Origin: JAEUMY01 sp033764435
Lineage (GTDB): Bacteria > Pseudomonadota > Gammaproteobacteria > Burkholderiales > Usitatibacteraceae
Reading direction: 5' to 3'
Length of the DNA stretch: 64,000 nt
Assembly: GCA_033764435.1 (NCBI GenBank)
Contig: JANRIX010000010.1
Span: forward strand, 285,155 to 349,154
Shown here one piece after another: positions 8,693 through 21,560 of the stretch. The notes below the pieces were generated by a model that saw nothing but the letters and a program-made list of their open reading frames with translations, did not search any database and had not been told where the DNA came from. The stretch's first letter is position 1; each line of letters begins with the position of its first letter. The translations under genes and the position numbers were made by a program.

Positions 8693-10585
8693 ATGGCCGC
8701 GAATACACCCTCCTACCCGCTCCTGGAAAAAATTGACGATCCGGCCGCGCTGCGCAAACTCGAGCGCAAGGATCTGCATCGCCTCGCCACCGAACTGCGC
8801 GATTTCATCGTGCACAGCGTGGCCTCCACCGGCGGCCATTTCTCGTCAAACCTCGGCACAGTGGAGCTCACGATCGCGCTGCATTACGTGTTCAACACGC
8901 CGGACGACCGCATCATCTGGGACGTGGGCCATCAGACCTACGGCCACAAGATTCTCACCGGACGCAGGAAGCAGATGGGCACGCTGCGCCAGAAGGGCGG
9001 CATCGCCGGCTTCCCGCGCCGCGAGGAGTCGCCCTACGACGCCTTTGGCACCGCCCACTCGTCGACCTCGATTTCGGCCGCCCTGGGCATGGCCGCTGCC
9101 GCGCGCCAGACAAAAAGCCCGCGCACCTGCATCGCCGTGATCGGCGACGGCGCCATGACCGCCGGCATGGCCTTTGAAGCGCTCAACAACGCCAAGCCGG
9201 ACGACAAGATCATCGTGGTGCTGAACGACAACGAGATGTCGATCTCGGAAAACGTTGGCGCACTGACCAACTATCTCGCCCGTCTCATGTCCGGGCAGTT
9301 CTACGCGCGGACAAAAAAGACGGCGGAGAAGATCCTCTCGGCCACGCCCACCTTCAAGGAAATCGCCAAGAAGGTGGAAGAACACGCCAAGGGGATGATC
9401 ACGCCCTCGACCCTGTTCGAGGAGTTCGGCTTCAACTACACCGGCCCGATCGACGGCCACAATGTTGATGTCCTGGTGGACACGCTCAGCAACGTGAGCA
9501 AGCTGGACGGCCCGCAGTTCCTGCACGTGGTCACGCGCAAAGGTCAGGGTTACAAGCTCGCCGAAGACGATCCGATCAACTATCACGGCCCGCCCAAGTT
9601 CGACCCCTCTGTCGGCATCGTCCCCAAGCCGGCGGCCAAGCCAACTTACACGCAGATTTTCGGTGACTGGCTTTGCGACATGGCGGCCCTCGATCCGCGC
9701 ATGGTCGGCATCACGCCGGCGATGCGCGAGGGCTCGGGCCTGGTCAAGTTCTCCCAGCAGTATCCCGACCGCTATTTCGATGTCGCCATCGCCGAGCAGC
9801 ATGCGGTGACATTCGCCGCGGGCATGGCCTGCGATGGATTGCGCCCCGTGGTCGCGATCTATTCGACTTTCCTGCAGCGAGCCTACGATCAGCTCATCCA
9901 CGACGTGGCGTTGCAGAACCTGCCGGTGGTGTTCGCGCTGGATCGTGGCGGCCTCGTGGGCGCCGACGGCCCCACCCATCACGGCACGTTTGATCTCTCC
10001 TTCCTGCGCTGCATTCCCAACATGACGGTGATGGCCGCATCGGACGAGAACGAATGCCGCCAGATGCTCTTTACCGGCATGCAACTCGATGGCCCCAGCG
10101 CGGTGCGCTATCCGCGCGGCGCCGGCCCGGGGGTGGCGGTGCAGCGCGACATGCGTGCGCTCGAAGTCGGCAAGGGCGAGGTTCGCCGCGAAGGCCGCAA
10201 GGTGGCCATCCTCGCGTTCGGCGCCATGCTGACCCCGGCCCTGGCAGCGGCCGAGACGCTCAATGCCACCGTGGCCAACATGCGTTTCGTGAAGCCGCTG
10301 GATGATGAGCTGGTCTTCAAACTGGCCACGACCCACGACTGTCTGGTGACCGTGGAAGAAAACGTGATCATGGGCGGTGCCGGCAGTGCGGTGCTGGAGT
10401 CGCTGCAGGCTCAGGGGCTCGCGGTATCGGTGCTGCAACTTGGCCTGCCTGATCATTTTGTCGAACATGGCGATCCGGCCGTGCTGCTGGCGGACGTCGG
10501 TCTGAATGCGGAGGGCATGACCCTGCGCATCCAGAAATGGCTGGACAGTCGTCGCGACCAGCCCCAGCAGAAGGCGGCCGGCTGA
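8693..10585 (+). CDS. dxs: 1-deoxy-D-xylulose-5-phosphate synthase
   Basis: 630 residues, normal for the family. It joins pyruvate and glyceraldehyde 3-phosphate, the first step of the MEP isoprenoid pathway, using thiamine diphosphate. The ThDP-binding motif GDGAMTAGMAFEALN is near residue 151, the catalytic Glu lies in DVAIAEQHAVTFAAG (about 367), and DRGGLVGADGPTHHG is near 417. A transketolase C-terminal domain completes the protein. It is the last gene of the xseB-ispA-dxs cluster. No hairpin terminator is evident in the next 100 bases. Confidence 0.96.
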   Translation: MAANTPSYPLLEKIDDPAALRKLERKDLHRLATELRDFIVHSVASTGGHFSSNLGTVELTIALHYVFNTPDDRIIWDVGHQTYGHKILTGRRKQMGTLRQKGGIAGFPRREESPYDAFGTAHSSTSISAALGMAAAARQTKSPRTCIAVIGDGAMTAGMAFEALNNAKPDDKIIVVLNDNEMSISENVGALTNYLARLMSGQFYARTKKTAEKILSATPTFKEIAKKVEEHAKGMITPSTLFEEFGFNYTGPIDGHNVDVLVDTLSNVSKLDGPQFLHVVTRKGQGYKLAEDDPINYHGPPKFDPSVGIVPKPAAKPTYTQIFGDWLCDMAALDPRMVGITPAMREGSGLVKFSQQYPDRYFDVAIAEQHAVTFAAGMACDGLRPVVAIYSTFLQRAYDQLIHDVALQNLPVVFALDRGGLVGADGPTHHGTFDLSFLRCIPNMTVMAASDENECRQMLFTGMQLDGPSAVRYPRGAGPGVAVQRDMRALEVGKGEVRREGRKVAILAFGAMLTPALAAAETLNATVANMRFVKPLDDELVFKLATTHDCLVTVEENVIMGGAGSAVLESLQAQGLAVSVLQLGLPDHFVEHGDPAVLLADVGLNAEGMTLRIQKWLDSRRDQPQQKAAG

Positions 10586-10708
10586 TCCATCGCCGGGCCG
10601 TGTATGCCTCAAGCCGCCGTGGCGCGTTGAATCACCGTTCCCGGACGTGACCGGCTGACAATCCTGCCCCGTGATCCGGCGGCAGTCACAATGCAGAAAG
10701 GACTGCGC

Positions 10709-11134
10709 ATGACCCCATTCATCAATCGCTCACTTGCCCCAATCGCCCTGATCGCCGTAGGTTTCGCAGCCGCTGCCATGGCCCAGACGCCCGCCGCCCC
10801 GGACATGATTCCGGCACCCGCCTGCGAGAACCCGCACTATCCCGGCCGCACTGCGCGCGAGACCGAGATGGCCAAATTCAACAAGCAGCTGACCGCTTAC
10901 CAGAAGTGCATGAATGACTACATCGACGGCCAGAAGAAGGCGGCCGAAGCCAACGTCGACGAGCAGAAGAAATATGTCGACGAGCTGAACGCACTCACTG
11001 CCAAGCAGACCGAGCTGAAGAACAAGATCACGCTGGCCATCGACAAGCAGAAACGGCACGTCGAGGCGCGCAACCTGGCCGTGAACGAGTTCAACGCGCT
11101 CATGACCAAATTGAAGAAGGACGCGGGCCAGTAA
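10709..11134 (+). CDS. Small secreted two-cysteine coiled-coil protein (paralogue 1)
   Basis: 141 residues from the ATG at 10709, chosen because AAAGGA lies just before it; an in-frame ATG at 10691 is weaker. A signal peptide (LAPIALIAVGFAAAAMA) ends before QTPAAP. The mature part has a conserved core C-x6-PGR-x(n)-F-x6-Y-x2-C, then a long Lys/Glu-rich helical region that looks like a coiled coil. The next gene encodes a paralogue with the same core. The two cysteines could form a disulfide in the periplasm. I know no function for this family. Confidence 0.75.
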   Translation: MTPFINRSLAPIALIAVGFAAAAMAQTPAAPDMIPAPACENPHYPGRTARETEMAKFNKQLTAYQKCMNDYIDGQKKAAEANVDEQKKYVDELNALTAKQTELKNKITLAIDKQKRHVEARNLAVNEFNALMTKLKKDAGQ

Positions 11135-11183
11135 TTACGGCGCGAACGTCACCCGTCATCACTCCATCCATCACGAGGACTTC

Positions 11184-11561
11184 ATGAAAGCCATTTCCAT
11201 CCTGACCGCGCTGGCGCTCTCTGCCGGCACTGGCGCCGTGCTTGCGCAAACCACCAACGCAGCACCTGCCGCGCCCGCTGCCGCCGCTGCACCCGTCTTC
11301 AAGCACAACTGCGTCAAGGCCGAGTGGCCGGGCCGAGTCGCCACCAATACGGCGAGCAAGCGCTTCGACACCGAGCACAAAGCCTACAGTGACTGCATCC
11401 GCGCTTTCGTGGCTGAGCAGAGCAAGCTGAACCAGGAGGCGGTGGCCAAGGCCAATGCGCACGTGGCAGCCGGCAACGCAGCCATCGCCGAGTTCAACGA
11501 CTACATCAAGGATCTGAACCGCCAGACCGGCAAGGAAGATTCGAAGGACGAGAAGAAGTAA
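11184..11561 (+). CDS. Small secreted two-cysteine protein (paralogue 2)
   Basis: 125 residues with a clear signal peptide (ISILTALALSAGTGAVLA) and an Ala/Pro-rich linker. The core C-x5-WPGR-x(n)-F-x6-Y-x2-C repeats that of the gene 49 bases upstream, so the pair arose by tandem duplication. The C-terminus is very Lys/Asp-rich (GKEDSKDEKK). GAGGACTTC precedes the ATG. A strong terminator follows at 11589. Function unknown; periplasmic location inferred. Confidence 0.78.
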   Translation: MKAISILTALALSAGTGAVLAQTTNAAPAAPAAAAAPVFKHNCVKAEWPGRVATNTASKRFDTEHKAYSDCIRAFVAEQSKLNQEAVAKANAHVAAGNAAIAEFNDYIKDLNRQTGKEDSKDEKK

Positions 11562-11588
11562 GCCTCTTCTGCGCCCGCAGCACCAACG

Positions 11589-11630
11589 ACAACGCCCGCC
11601 AGATTCCTCTGGCGGGCGTTGTGTTTTTTT
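11589..11630 (+). terminator. Rho-independent terminator
   Basis: A perfect 14-base stem (11589-11602 with 11609-11622), a 6-base loop and a run of seven T (11624-11630). It ends the two-gene unit of small secreted proteins. Confidence 0.93.
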
Positions 11631-11706
11631 AGGCGGCACCAATCCGAATATTGTTGCTGTCTCGCTTGATGAGAGACAGAAATCGCTTTGCGACCACCTG
11701 CGGTGT

Positions 11707-11735
11707 CTATCCGAAGTCCCCCGGGCTTCGGATAG
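11707..11735. repeat. Intergenic hairpin, possible REP-like element
   Basis: A perfect 10-base inverted repeat (CTATCCGAAG and CTTCGGATAG) around a GC-rich loop, flanked by a further CTGCG/CGCAG pair. There is no T-run, so it is not a simple terminator. Its CGAAGTCCCC...GG-CTTCG core resembles the hairpin at 26227-26246. It lies between convergent genes. Confidence 0.5.
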
Positions 11736-11752
11736 TCGCAGTCGCTAATTGT

Positions 11753-12454
11753 TCATTTCACCGCGCTCTTGTCCTGCCCGAAGAGCACCTTCCGCTGGGC
11801 ATCGGTGATGGCCTGAGGCGGATTGGGATTCACATCCTTGCTCTTCGCATAGGCCTTGGTCGTGGCCGGGCGGTCCTTGATGCTGGCATGCCAGCGCGCC
11901 AGCTCGGGAAAGTCCGCCATGTTCTGGCCCTGACGATCCGGCAGGATCCAGGGATAACAGGCCATGTCCGCGATGGTGTACTGGTCACCGCAGATGAACT
12001 TGCGGCCCTTGAGCCGCTTGTTCAGTACGCCATACAAGCGCGACGTTTCCTTCACGTAGCGCTCGATGGCGTAGGGAATTTTTTCCGGCGCGTAGTGATT
12101 GAAGTGGTGATTCTGGCCGAGCATCGGCCCCAGCCCGCCCATCTGCCACATCAGCCATTGCAGGCAATCGACCTGGCCGCGCAGGTCCTTGGGAATGAAC
12201 TTGCCGCTCTTGCCGGCGAGATAAAGCAGGATGGCGCCCGACTCGAATACGGTGATTGGCGCGCCGTCATCGACCGGGTGGTGGTCGACAATGGCCGGCA
12301 TGCGGTTGTTGGGGGAAATCTTCAGAAAATCCGGCGCGAACTGCTCGCCTTTGCCGATGTTCACCGGGCGCAGGCGGTAGGCCATCTTGGCCTCTTCCAG
12401 AAACAGGGTGATCTTGTGGCCGTTGGGCGTGGGCCAGTAGTACAGGTCGATCAT
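11753..12454 (-). CDS. Glutathione S-transferase, YfcG/YghU-like (Nu class)
   Basis: 233 residues. The N-terminal thioredoxin-like domain starts with IDLYYWPTPNGHKITLFLEEA and carries the cis-Pro and FESGAILLYLA signature that bind glutathione. The remainder is the all-helical GST domain. The Thr-Pro-Asn at the start is characteristic of YfcG-type proteins, which act as disulfide reductases and use Thr/Asn rather than Ser or Tyr. GGAGGGGCAAC precedes the ATG. It lies downstream of the old-yellow-enzyme gene on the same strand, about 60 bases apart, and the two could serve detoxification of electrophiles together. Confidence 0.88.
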   Translation of the reverse strand: MIDLYYWPTPNGHKITLFLEEAKMAYRLRPVNIGKGEQFAPDFLKISPNNRMPAIVDHHPVDDGAPITVFESGAILLYLAGKSGKFIPKDLRGQVDCLQWLMWQMGGLGPMLGQNHHFNHYAPEKIPYAIERYVKETSRLYGVLNKRLKGRKFICGDQYTIADMACYPWILPDRQGQNMADFPELARWHASIKDRPATTKAYAKSKDVNPNPPQAITDAQRKVLFGQDKSAVK

Positions 12455-12514
12455 GTTGCCCCTCCTTCTTCTCCAGTTGAAGGGGCATTATGCGCCGATC
12501 CCTGCTCCCGGGCG

Positions 12515-13603
12515 CTAGCGTCCCAGCGGCCCCACGCCGGCCCGCTTGTACTGGTCCGGCCATTCGACCGCAACACCCAGTTCCACGGCGGCATGCAGCG
12601 GCCAGTACGGGTCGCGCAGCAGCGCGCGGGCCAGGCTCACGCTGTCGGCATGTCCGTGCGCCACGATCTGTTCGGCCTGCACCGCGTCGCTGATGAGACC
12701 GACCGTGGTGGTGGCGATGCCGGCTTCCTTGCGGATGGCCGACGAGAACGGCACCTGGTAACCGGGGCCCAGCACGATCTGCTGGTCGATGACATTGCCG
12801 CCGGACGACACGTCGATGAGATCGATGCCCAACGCCTTGGCGCGCCTGGCGAATTCGATGGACTGGGCCACGTCCCAGCCGCCGTCTTTCCAGTCCGTGG
12901 CCGAGATGCGCACGAACACCGGCAGGTGATCCGGCCAAGCCTTGCGCACTGCGGCGCAGACTTCCAGCGGAAAGCGCATCCGGTTCTCCAGCGAGCCGCC
13001 ATATTCATCGGTGCGAATATTCGAATGGGGCGAGAGGAACTCGTGCAAGAGATAGCCGTGCGCCGCATGCACCTCCACTACCTCAAACCCCGCTTGCAAC
13101 GACAACTCTGTGGCAAAGACGAAGTCCTCCACGCATTTGACGAGATCAGCCTTGCTCATTTCGCGCGGCTGCGGATATTTCTCGCTGAACGCCACCGCGC
13201 TCGGGCCGACCACCGGCCAGCCGCCGCCCGTCGCGGGTACGGCGCCCTGCCCGCGCCACGGCGCGAAGGTGGAGGCCTTCCGCCCTGCGTGGGCCAGCTG
13301 CATGGCCGGCACCGCACCCTGCGCCTTGATGAAGCGGGTGATGGGCGCCCAGGCTTCCGCCTGCTTCTGATTCCAGATGCCGGCGTCCTGCGGCGAGATG
13401 CGGCCTTCCGGCGACACCCCCGACGCTTCGCACATGACCAGTCCGGCCCCGCCAACGGCGCGGCTGCCGAGGTGCACGAGATGCCAGTCGTTCACCACGC
13501 CGTCTTCGCAGGAGTACTGGCACATGGGGGAGACAAAGATGCGGTTCTTGATGGTGAGATCGCGCAGCTTCAGGGGGGAGAACAGGGTGGCGGTGGCGGA
13601 CAT
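12515..13603 (-). CDS. NADH:flavin oxidoreductase, old yellow enzyme family (YqjM-like)
   Basis: 362 residues from the ATG at 13603. An FMN-dependent TIM barrel that reduces activated C=C bonds. YqjM-type features are the N-terminal LFSPLKLRDLTIKNRIFVSP, SPMCQYS with the redox-tuning Cys, QLAHAGRKAS, and HAAHGYLLHEFLSPHSN. Upstream in-frame codons add about 88 residues with no family match and run into the divergent hydrolase gene, so I reject them. A variant of the genome palindrome (GCGAATATTCGA) lies at 13013-13024 in this gene. Confidence 0.9.
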   Translation of the reverse strand: MSATATLFSPLKLRDLTIKNRIFVSPMCQYSCEDGVVNDWHLVHLGSRAVGGAGLVMCEASGVSPEGRISPQDAGIWNQKQAEAWAPITRFIKAQGAVPAMQLAHAGRKASTFAPWRGQGAVPATGGGWPVVGPSAVAFSEKYPQPREMSKADLVKCVEDFVFATELSLQAGFEVVEVHAAHGYLLHEFLSPHSNIRTDEYGGSLENRMRFPLEVCAAVRKAWPDHLPVFVRISATDWKDGGWDVAQSIEFARRAKALGIDLIDVSSGGNVIDQQIVLGPGYQVPFSSAIRKEAGIATTTVGLISDAVQAEQIVAHGHADSVSLARALLRDPYWPLHAAVELGVAVEWPDQYKRAGVGPLGR

Positions 13604-13700
13604 GGCGGAGGCGAATGGTCGATGAATGGCAAAATGGCGGCAAAACATAACACGGGGCACGCCGCGCACTTGTTCACGCAATTGAAAAGGCCTTGATGCA

Positions 13701-14603
13701 ATGAAACTGGTGCCCCTCACCGATTGGCAGCGCGGCGGTTCCGTCTTTGACTGGAACGGACTGCGAATATTCGCAAGACATGAAGGCCGCGGCGAGCCGC
13801 TGCTCCTGCTGCACGGCTTTCCCACGGCAAGCTGGGATTGGTCGGCGCTGTGGGAGCCGCTCGCCAAGCGCTTCCATGTCTACACGCTGGACCTGGTCGG
13901 CTATGGCTTCTCCGCCAAACCGGCGGAGTTTGACTATCGCATCGAAAGCCAGGCCGATCTCATCGAAGCGTGGCTCGCGAAGGAGGGCGTGACCGAATAC
14001 CACATCCTCGCGCATGACTACGGCGACACGGTCGCGCAGGAACTGCTGGCGCGGCACCTGGAACGCAGCGCCAAACAGAAGCTCAAGTCGCTCTGTCTCC
14101 TCAACGGCGGGCTGTTTCCGGAAAAGCATCGCGCCCGCTTCGTGCATAAGCTGCTGCTGTCGCCCTTTGGCGCATTCTTCGCCGGCCGCATGACGCAGGA
14201 GAAACTGGGCAAGTCGCTGAATGCGGTGCTCAGCAAGCCACTCGCGCCCGAGGAAATCGAAGGTTTCTGGCAATTGCTGGAGCACAACAACGGCCGCGCA
14301 GTGCTGCCCCGGCTCATCACCTACATTCCCCAACGCCGCAACAACCGCGACCGCTGGGTGGGTGCGCTGGAAGATCACAACATCCCGATGCGCTTCATCA
14401 ACGGCGCGGACGATCCGATTTCCGGTGAGCACATGCTGTACCACTATCGCCGCCTGGTGCCGCGTCCCGACACCATCCTGCTCCGCGGCATCGGCCACTA
14501 TCCGCAGGTGGAGGCGCCTGCAGAAACGCTGCGTCATTTCCTCGAGTTTCACGACATGCTGCCGTCCACGCTGATGCACTTTCTGGACGAGGGCAAACGC
14601 TGA
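13701..14603 (+). CDS. Alpha/beta hydrolase, MEST/haloalkane-dehalogenase-like
   Basis: 300 residues. The oxyanion segment is LLLLHGFPTASWDW. The nucleophile elbow reads AHDYGDT, placing Asp where lipases have Ser, as in haloalkane dehalogenases, epoxide hydrolases and the MEST family, which shares the stretch HDYGDTVAQELLAR. The catalytic His is in GIGHYPQ. It therefore probably hydrolyses an epoxide, halide or ester through an aspartyl-ester intermediate; the substrate is unknown. It is followed after 5 bases by a patatin gene with a GTG start, so the two are co-transcribed. Confidence 0.85.
   Translation: MKLVPLTDWQRGGSVFDWNGLRIFARHEGRGEPLLLLHGFPTASWDWSALWEPLAKRFHVYTLDLVGYGFSAKPAEFDYRIESQADLIEAWLAKEGVTEYHILAHDYGDTVAQELLARHLERSAKQKLKSLCLLNGGLFPEKHRARFVHKLLLSPFGAFFAGRMTQEKLGKSLNAVLSKPLAPEEIEGFWQLLEHNNGRAVLPRLITYIPQRRNNRDRWVGALEDHNIPMRFINGADDPISGEHMLYHYRRLVPRPDTILLRGIGHYPQVEAPAETLRHFLEFHDMLPSTLMHFLDEGKR
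13763..13774. repeat. GCGAATATTCGC palindrome copy 2
   Basis: In the MEST-like hydrolase gene, read as R-I-F-A near the N-terminus. Confidence 0.9.
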
Positions 14604-14608
14604 CGCCA

Positions 14609-15700
14609 GTGCGGACACTGCGGATTCAAGCCGGCCCCAAAGCCCTTGCGAATATTCGCAAGCATGGCCTCTCGCCCGCCGATGTCGCGGTCATTCCGGG
14701 CGCCGCCGGCGGACCGAAGGCGCTGGGCATCCATGGGCTGGACCTGGCTCTGTTCGGCGAATGGTTGCCGAAGTCGCCGCGCGAGCGCGCCCTGATCGGC
14801 GCCTCCATCGGCGCATGGCGATTCGCCGCGGTGTGCCGGGGCGACGTGATCAACGCCCTCAAGGACTTTGGCGACATTTACTGTGGCCAAAAGTATCCGC
14901 CCAAGCCCAGCCCGCGCATGGTGAGCGAGTCGGCGCACGTGAACATGCGCGCGCTGGTTGGCGGCCGCGAGGACCGTGTGCTGAACGATCCCCACTATCG
15001 CCTGCACATCATCGTCATGCGCGGCCAGCGCCTGCTCGCGCGCCAGTCGGGCCTGCGCACACCCGCCGGCTTCGCGGCGGCCGGGCTGGTCAACGCCGTG
15101 AGCAGGAAGCACCTGCGAATATTCGCAGAGCGGTTCTGCTTCCACGATCCGCGCGGACTCCCGCCATTCCTCCGCTCTGACCCAACCCGTCCGCAGGATT
15201 ATCAATTCGACAATGTCCGCACTCAGGTCGTCCCGCTCAGTCCGGACAACCTGCATCAGGCGCTCTGGGCCACGGCCGCCATCCCGATGGTGATGGAAGG
15301 CGTGGAGGATATTCCCGGCGCCCCACCCGGCACCTACTGGGACGGCGGCATCGTCGACTATCACCTGCATCTGCCCTACCACCGCGCAGACGGCATCACG
15401 CTCTATCCGCACTTCACCGACAAGATCATTCCCGGCTGGCTGGACAAGAGCCTCCCGTGGCGCAAGGCTCGCGGACCGTGGATCGAAAATCTGGTGCTAC
15501 TGTCACCGACGAAGGAGTACCTGGCGTCGCTGCCCTATGGCAAGTTGCCGGATCGCAAGGACTTCACCCGGTTCGGCCAGGACTACGACAGCCGCCACCG
15601 CTACTGGCGGCAGGCCATGGCGGAAAGTGAACGGATGGGGGAGGAGTTCTTGAAGCTGGTGGAGACGGGGGAGATCGGGGCGCGGCTGGAGCCGCTCTGA
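14609..15700 (+). CDS. Patatin-like phospholipase
   Basis: 363 residues with a GTG start. The patatin Ser-Asp dyad is visible: the nucleophile in GASIGAW (G-x-S-x-G) and the Asp in DGGIVDYH (D-G-G). The Gly-rich oxyanion segment is PGAAGGPKALG. There is no signal peptide, so it probably acts on the cytoplasmic side of the membrane. It carries two copies of GCGAATATTCGC, encoding A-N-I-R in one case and R-I-F-A in the other. It forms a two-gene unit with the upstream hydrolase. Confidence 0.85.
   Translation: MRTLRIQAGPKALANIRKHGLSPADVAVIPGAAGGPKALGIHGLDLALFGEWLPKSPRERALIGASIGAWRFAAVCRGDVINALKDFGDIYCGQKYPPKPSPRMVSESAHVNMRALVGGREDRVLNDPHYRLHIIVMRGQRLLARQSGLRTPAGFAAAGLVNAVSRKHLRIFAERFCFHDPRGLPPFLRSDPTRPQDYQFDNVRTQVVPLSPDNLHQALWATAAIPMVMEGVEDIPGAPPGTYWDGGIVDYHLHLPYHRADGITLYPHFTDKIIPGWLDKSLPWRKARGPWIENLVLLSPTKEYLASLPYGKLPDRKDFTRFGQDYDSRHRYWRQAMAESERMGEEFLKLVETGEIGARLEPL
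14648..14659. repeat. GCGAATATTCGC palindrome copy 3, 18-base version
   Basis: In the patatin gene, read as A-N-I-R. Symmetry extends to CTTGCGAATATTCGCAAG (14645-14662). Confidence 0.9.
15115..15126. repeat. GCGAATATTCGC palindrome copy 4
   Basis: Second copy in the patatin gene, in a different frame (R-I-F-A). Symmetry extends to 16 bases. Confidence 0.9.
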
Positions 15701-15706
15701 ACCGAT

Positions 15707-15943
15707 CTACTTGAACCACCCCAGCTTGCGAAACACGCTGGTCACGCCGGCAAAGAACGTCACCGCCAGCACCATGCCCACGAACAGCGTGGACAGCGAC
15801 GCGAGGAGGCCCTCGCCCATCAGCGCTGACACCGCGAGATGGGATAGGAAGATGGCCGGGACGGCGGAGAGGAGGATGGCGACAACGCTGAGCACAATGT
15901 TCATGCGGGAACCTGTTTGTTTGACGACATCGACGACGTACAT
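15707..15943 (-). CDS. Small membrane protein, unknown
   Basis: 78 residues with two hydrophobic segments (IVLSVVAILLSAVPAIFL and ASLSTLFVGMVLAVTFFAGV) and a positively charged end (FRKLGWFK). The ATG at 15943 has GGGGGA upstream; ATG at 15904 is an alternative giving 65 residues. It is convergent with the patatin gene and lies 68 bases after metH on the same strand. No function recognised. Confidence 0.6.
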   Translation of the reverse strand: MYVVDVVKQTGSRMNIVLSVVAILLSAVPAIFLSHLAVSALMGEGLLASLSTLFVGMVLAVTFFAGVTSVFRKLGWFK

Positions 15944-16010
15944 GGTGCAATTCCCCCTGTGAACGGCCCTGACTGCCGGACCTTGTTTGTGGTGTGAATT
16001 CTAAGCCAGC

Positions 16011-19715
<3,705 letters not shown>

Positions 19716-19735
19716 GTGCAACTTTCTACTTTGCT

Positions 19736-21544
19736 TTACTTCGAGGTGGCGGCGATCCAGCGATCGATCTTGGCTTCCAGCACGCCCAGCGGCAGCACGC
19801 CATCAGACAGGATCTGTTCGTGGAAGGCGGGATAGCTGAACTTCGGCCCCAGCTTGGCCTGGGCGCGATCACGCAATTCGCGAATCTTCAATGCACCGAT
19901 CTTGTATGCCAATGCCTGGCCGGGCCAGGCCATGTAGCGCTCGGTGGCACGACGCGACTCCAGCTCGGAATAGCCCTGCGTGTCCATCATGTACTGGATG
20001 GTCTGCTCGCGGGTCCAGCCCTTCGCGTGCAGCCCGGTGTCGGTGACCAGACGCACGGCGCGCAGCAGCTCGTCGGAAAGATGACCGAGGTACGAATTGG
20101 GATCGTCCTTGTAGAACCCCATCTCATGCCCGAGCGTCTCGGCATAGAGCGCCCAACCTTCGCCGTAGGCGGTGATCCAGTCGTACTTGCGGTACTTGGG
20201 CAGCGGCAATTCCTGCTGCAACGCGATGTGGAAATGATGTCCCGGCGCGCCTTCATGGAAGTACAACGTGACCATGCCGGTGGTCGAGTATTCCTTCGGG
20301 TCCATGATCACGGTGAAGAACACGCCCGGACGCGAGCCATCGGGGGCCGGCGGATTGTAGTGATCGGACGCGGTAGCCTTGGCGACATCCGGCACGGCGC
20401 GGATTTCCAGCGGTGCCTTGGGCACGCGCGAGAAGTACTTCGGCACCTCGGCCATGATCTGCTTGTTGATCTTGCGATACGCCTCGAGCACCTCTTCGTC
20501 GGTCTTGAAGGGGCGATTCTCCAGCTTCAACGGATGCTGCTTCAGGAACTCGGTCAGCGTGCCGTCGAACTTGTAGTGCTGGCGGATCTTGTCCATCTCG
20601 CCGCGGATGCGCGCCACTTCCTTGAGCCCCAGCTCGTGGATGGCATCCGGCGTCATGGTCGTGGTGGTCTGCACGCGCACCATGTAGGCATACCACTTGT
20701 CGCCGCCCGGCAGCGCGCTGATGCCCGCCGTGGTGCGGCCTTTGGGCTCGTACTCGGTCTCGATGAACTTGGCCAGCTTGACGATGCTGGGTTGCAGGCG
20801 CTTTTCGATGGCGGTGCGATAAGCCGCATCGATACGTTTGCGATCAGCGGGCTTGACGGTGTCGGGGAAGTTCTTGACCGGCTGGTAATAGGGATGCTTG
20901 GACACATCCTTTTCAGTCAGCGGCTTCAGTGTCTCCAGCCCGCGCTCGATGAGCGGCCTGGGCAGCACAATGCCCTGCTTGATGCCCTCGCGAATATTCG
21001 CAATGGCCTGGTCATTCCACTGCGGCAGCTTTTCCAGGCGCTTCAGGAAATTGTCGTAATTCTTCGCCGTCTTCAGCGGCTGCACGCTCTGGCCGGTGGC
21101 GAGCTGGGCGAGCAGCACGGGAAGGCCGCCGAAATGATCGACGGGCATCAACTCGCCGGGGAAGGCATTGCCCTCCAGCCGGTTCTGCGCCTGGTAGCGC
21201 AGGAATTCCAGTGATTGACGATCTGCCTCGGACAGCTTGGTCGCGTCGATTGTTTTCAGCTCCCGCAGCACACGCTCCTGCAGCGCCTTTTCCTTTGTCT
21301 GATGGGCCGGGGAGATGGTGATCTCGAGCTTGTCCTCGAACCGTTCCTCGCTGAGCGTGAAGCTGCCTGCAATGGGGTTCAGCTTGAGGCCGTCCTCGAA
21401 GTAGCGATCACCGATGCGATGCAGTTTCCTGCCCTCGATCTCGGCAGCGGAAGGTTTGGCGGGCGACTGGGCATTCGCCATCTCTGGCGAGGACAGGAGC
21501 ATGAACACGACACAAAGCGCAGCGGCGGAGCACGGTCGAAGCAT
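19736..21544 (-). CDS. DUF885-family secreted metallopeptidase-like protein
   Basis: 602 residues from the ATG at 21544, preceded by AAGGA at 8 bases. The signal peptide (AAALCVVFMLLSS) should be cleaved after MANA. The zinc site typical of DUF885 is present: HEGAPGHHF (about residue 427) with a third ligand in TAYGEGWALYAE. DUF885 proteins are predicted periplasmic or surface metallopeptidases. It sits directly before metH on the same strand, with no known functional link. One palindrome copy (20990) encodes A-N-I-R inside it. Confidence 0.85.
   Translation of the reverse strand: MLRPCSAAALCVVFMLLSSPEMANAQSPAKPSAAEIEGRKLHRIGDRYFEDGLKLNPIAGSFTLSEERFEDKLEITISPAHQTKEKALQERVLRELKTIDATKLSEADRQSLEFLRYQAQNRLEGNAFPGELMPVDHFGGLPVLLAQLATGQSVQPLKTAKNYDNFLKRLEKLPQWNDQAIANIREGIKQGIVLPRPLIERGLETLKPLTEKDVSKHPYYQPVKNFPDTVKPADRKRIDAAYRTAIEKRLQPSIVKLAKFIETEYEPKGRTTAGISALPGGDKWYAYMVRVQTTTTMTPDAIHELGLKEVARIRGEMDKIRQHYKFDGTLTEFLKQHPLKLENRPFKTDEEVLEAYRKINKQIMAEVPKYFSRVPKAPLEIRAVPDVAKATASDHYNPPAPDGSRPGVFFTVIMDPKEYSTTGMVTLYFHEGAPGHHFHIALQQELPLPKYRKYDWITAYGEGWALYAETLGHEMGFYKDDPNSYLGHLSDELLRAVRLVTDTGLHAKGWTREQTIQYMMDTQGYSELESRRATERYMAWPGQALAYKIGALKIRELRDRAQAKLGPKFSYPAFHEQILSDGVLPLGVLEAKIDRWIAATSK
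20990..21001. repeat. GCGAATATTCGC palindrome copy 7
   Basis: In the DUF885 gene, read as A-N-I-R. Confidence 0.9.
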
Positions 21545-21560
21545 GATGGGCATCCTTGAA

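Noticed and set aside
8846..10612. 588-codon frame antisense to dxs
   Set aside because: Mirror of a strongly conserved enzyme gene in GC-rich DNA; His/Arg-rich with no domain.
11651..13696. 681-codon plus-strand frame opposite the GST and old-yellow-enzyme genes
   Set aside because: Both minus-strand genes have clear motifs; the frame spans their intergenic region and lacks any recognisable domain.
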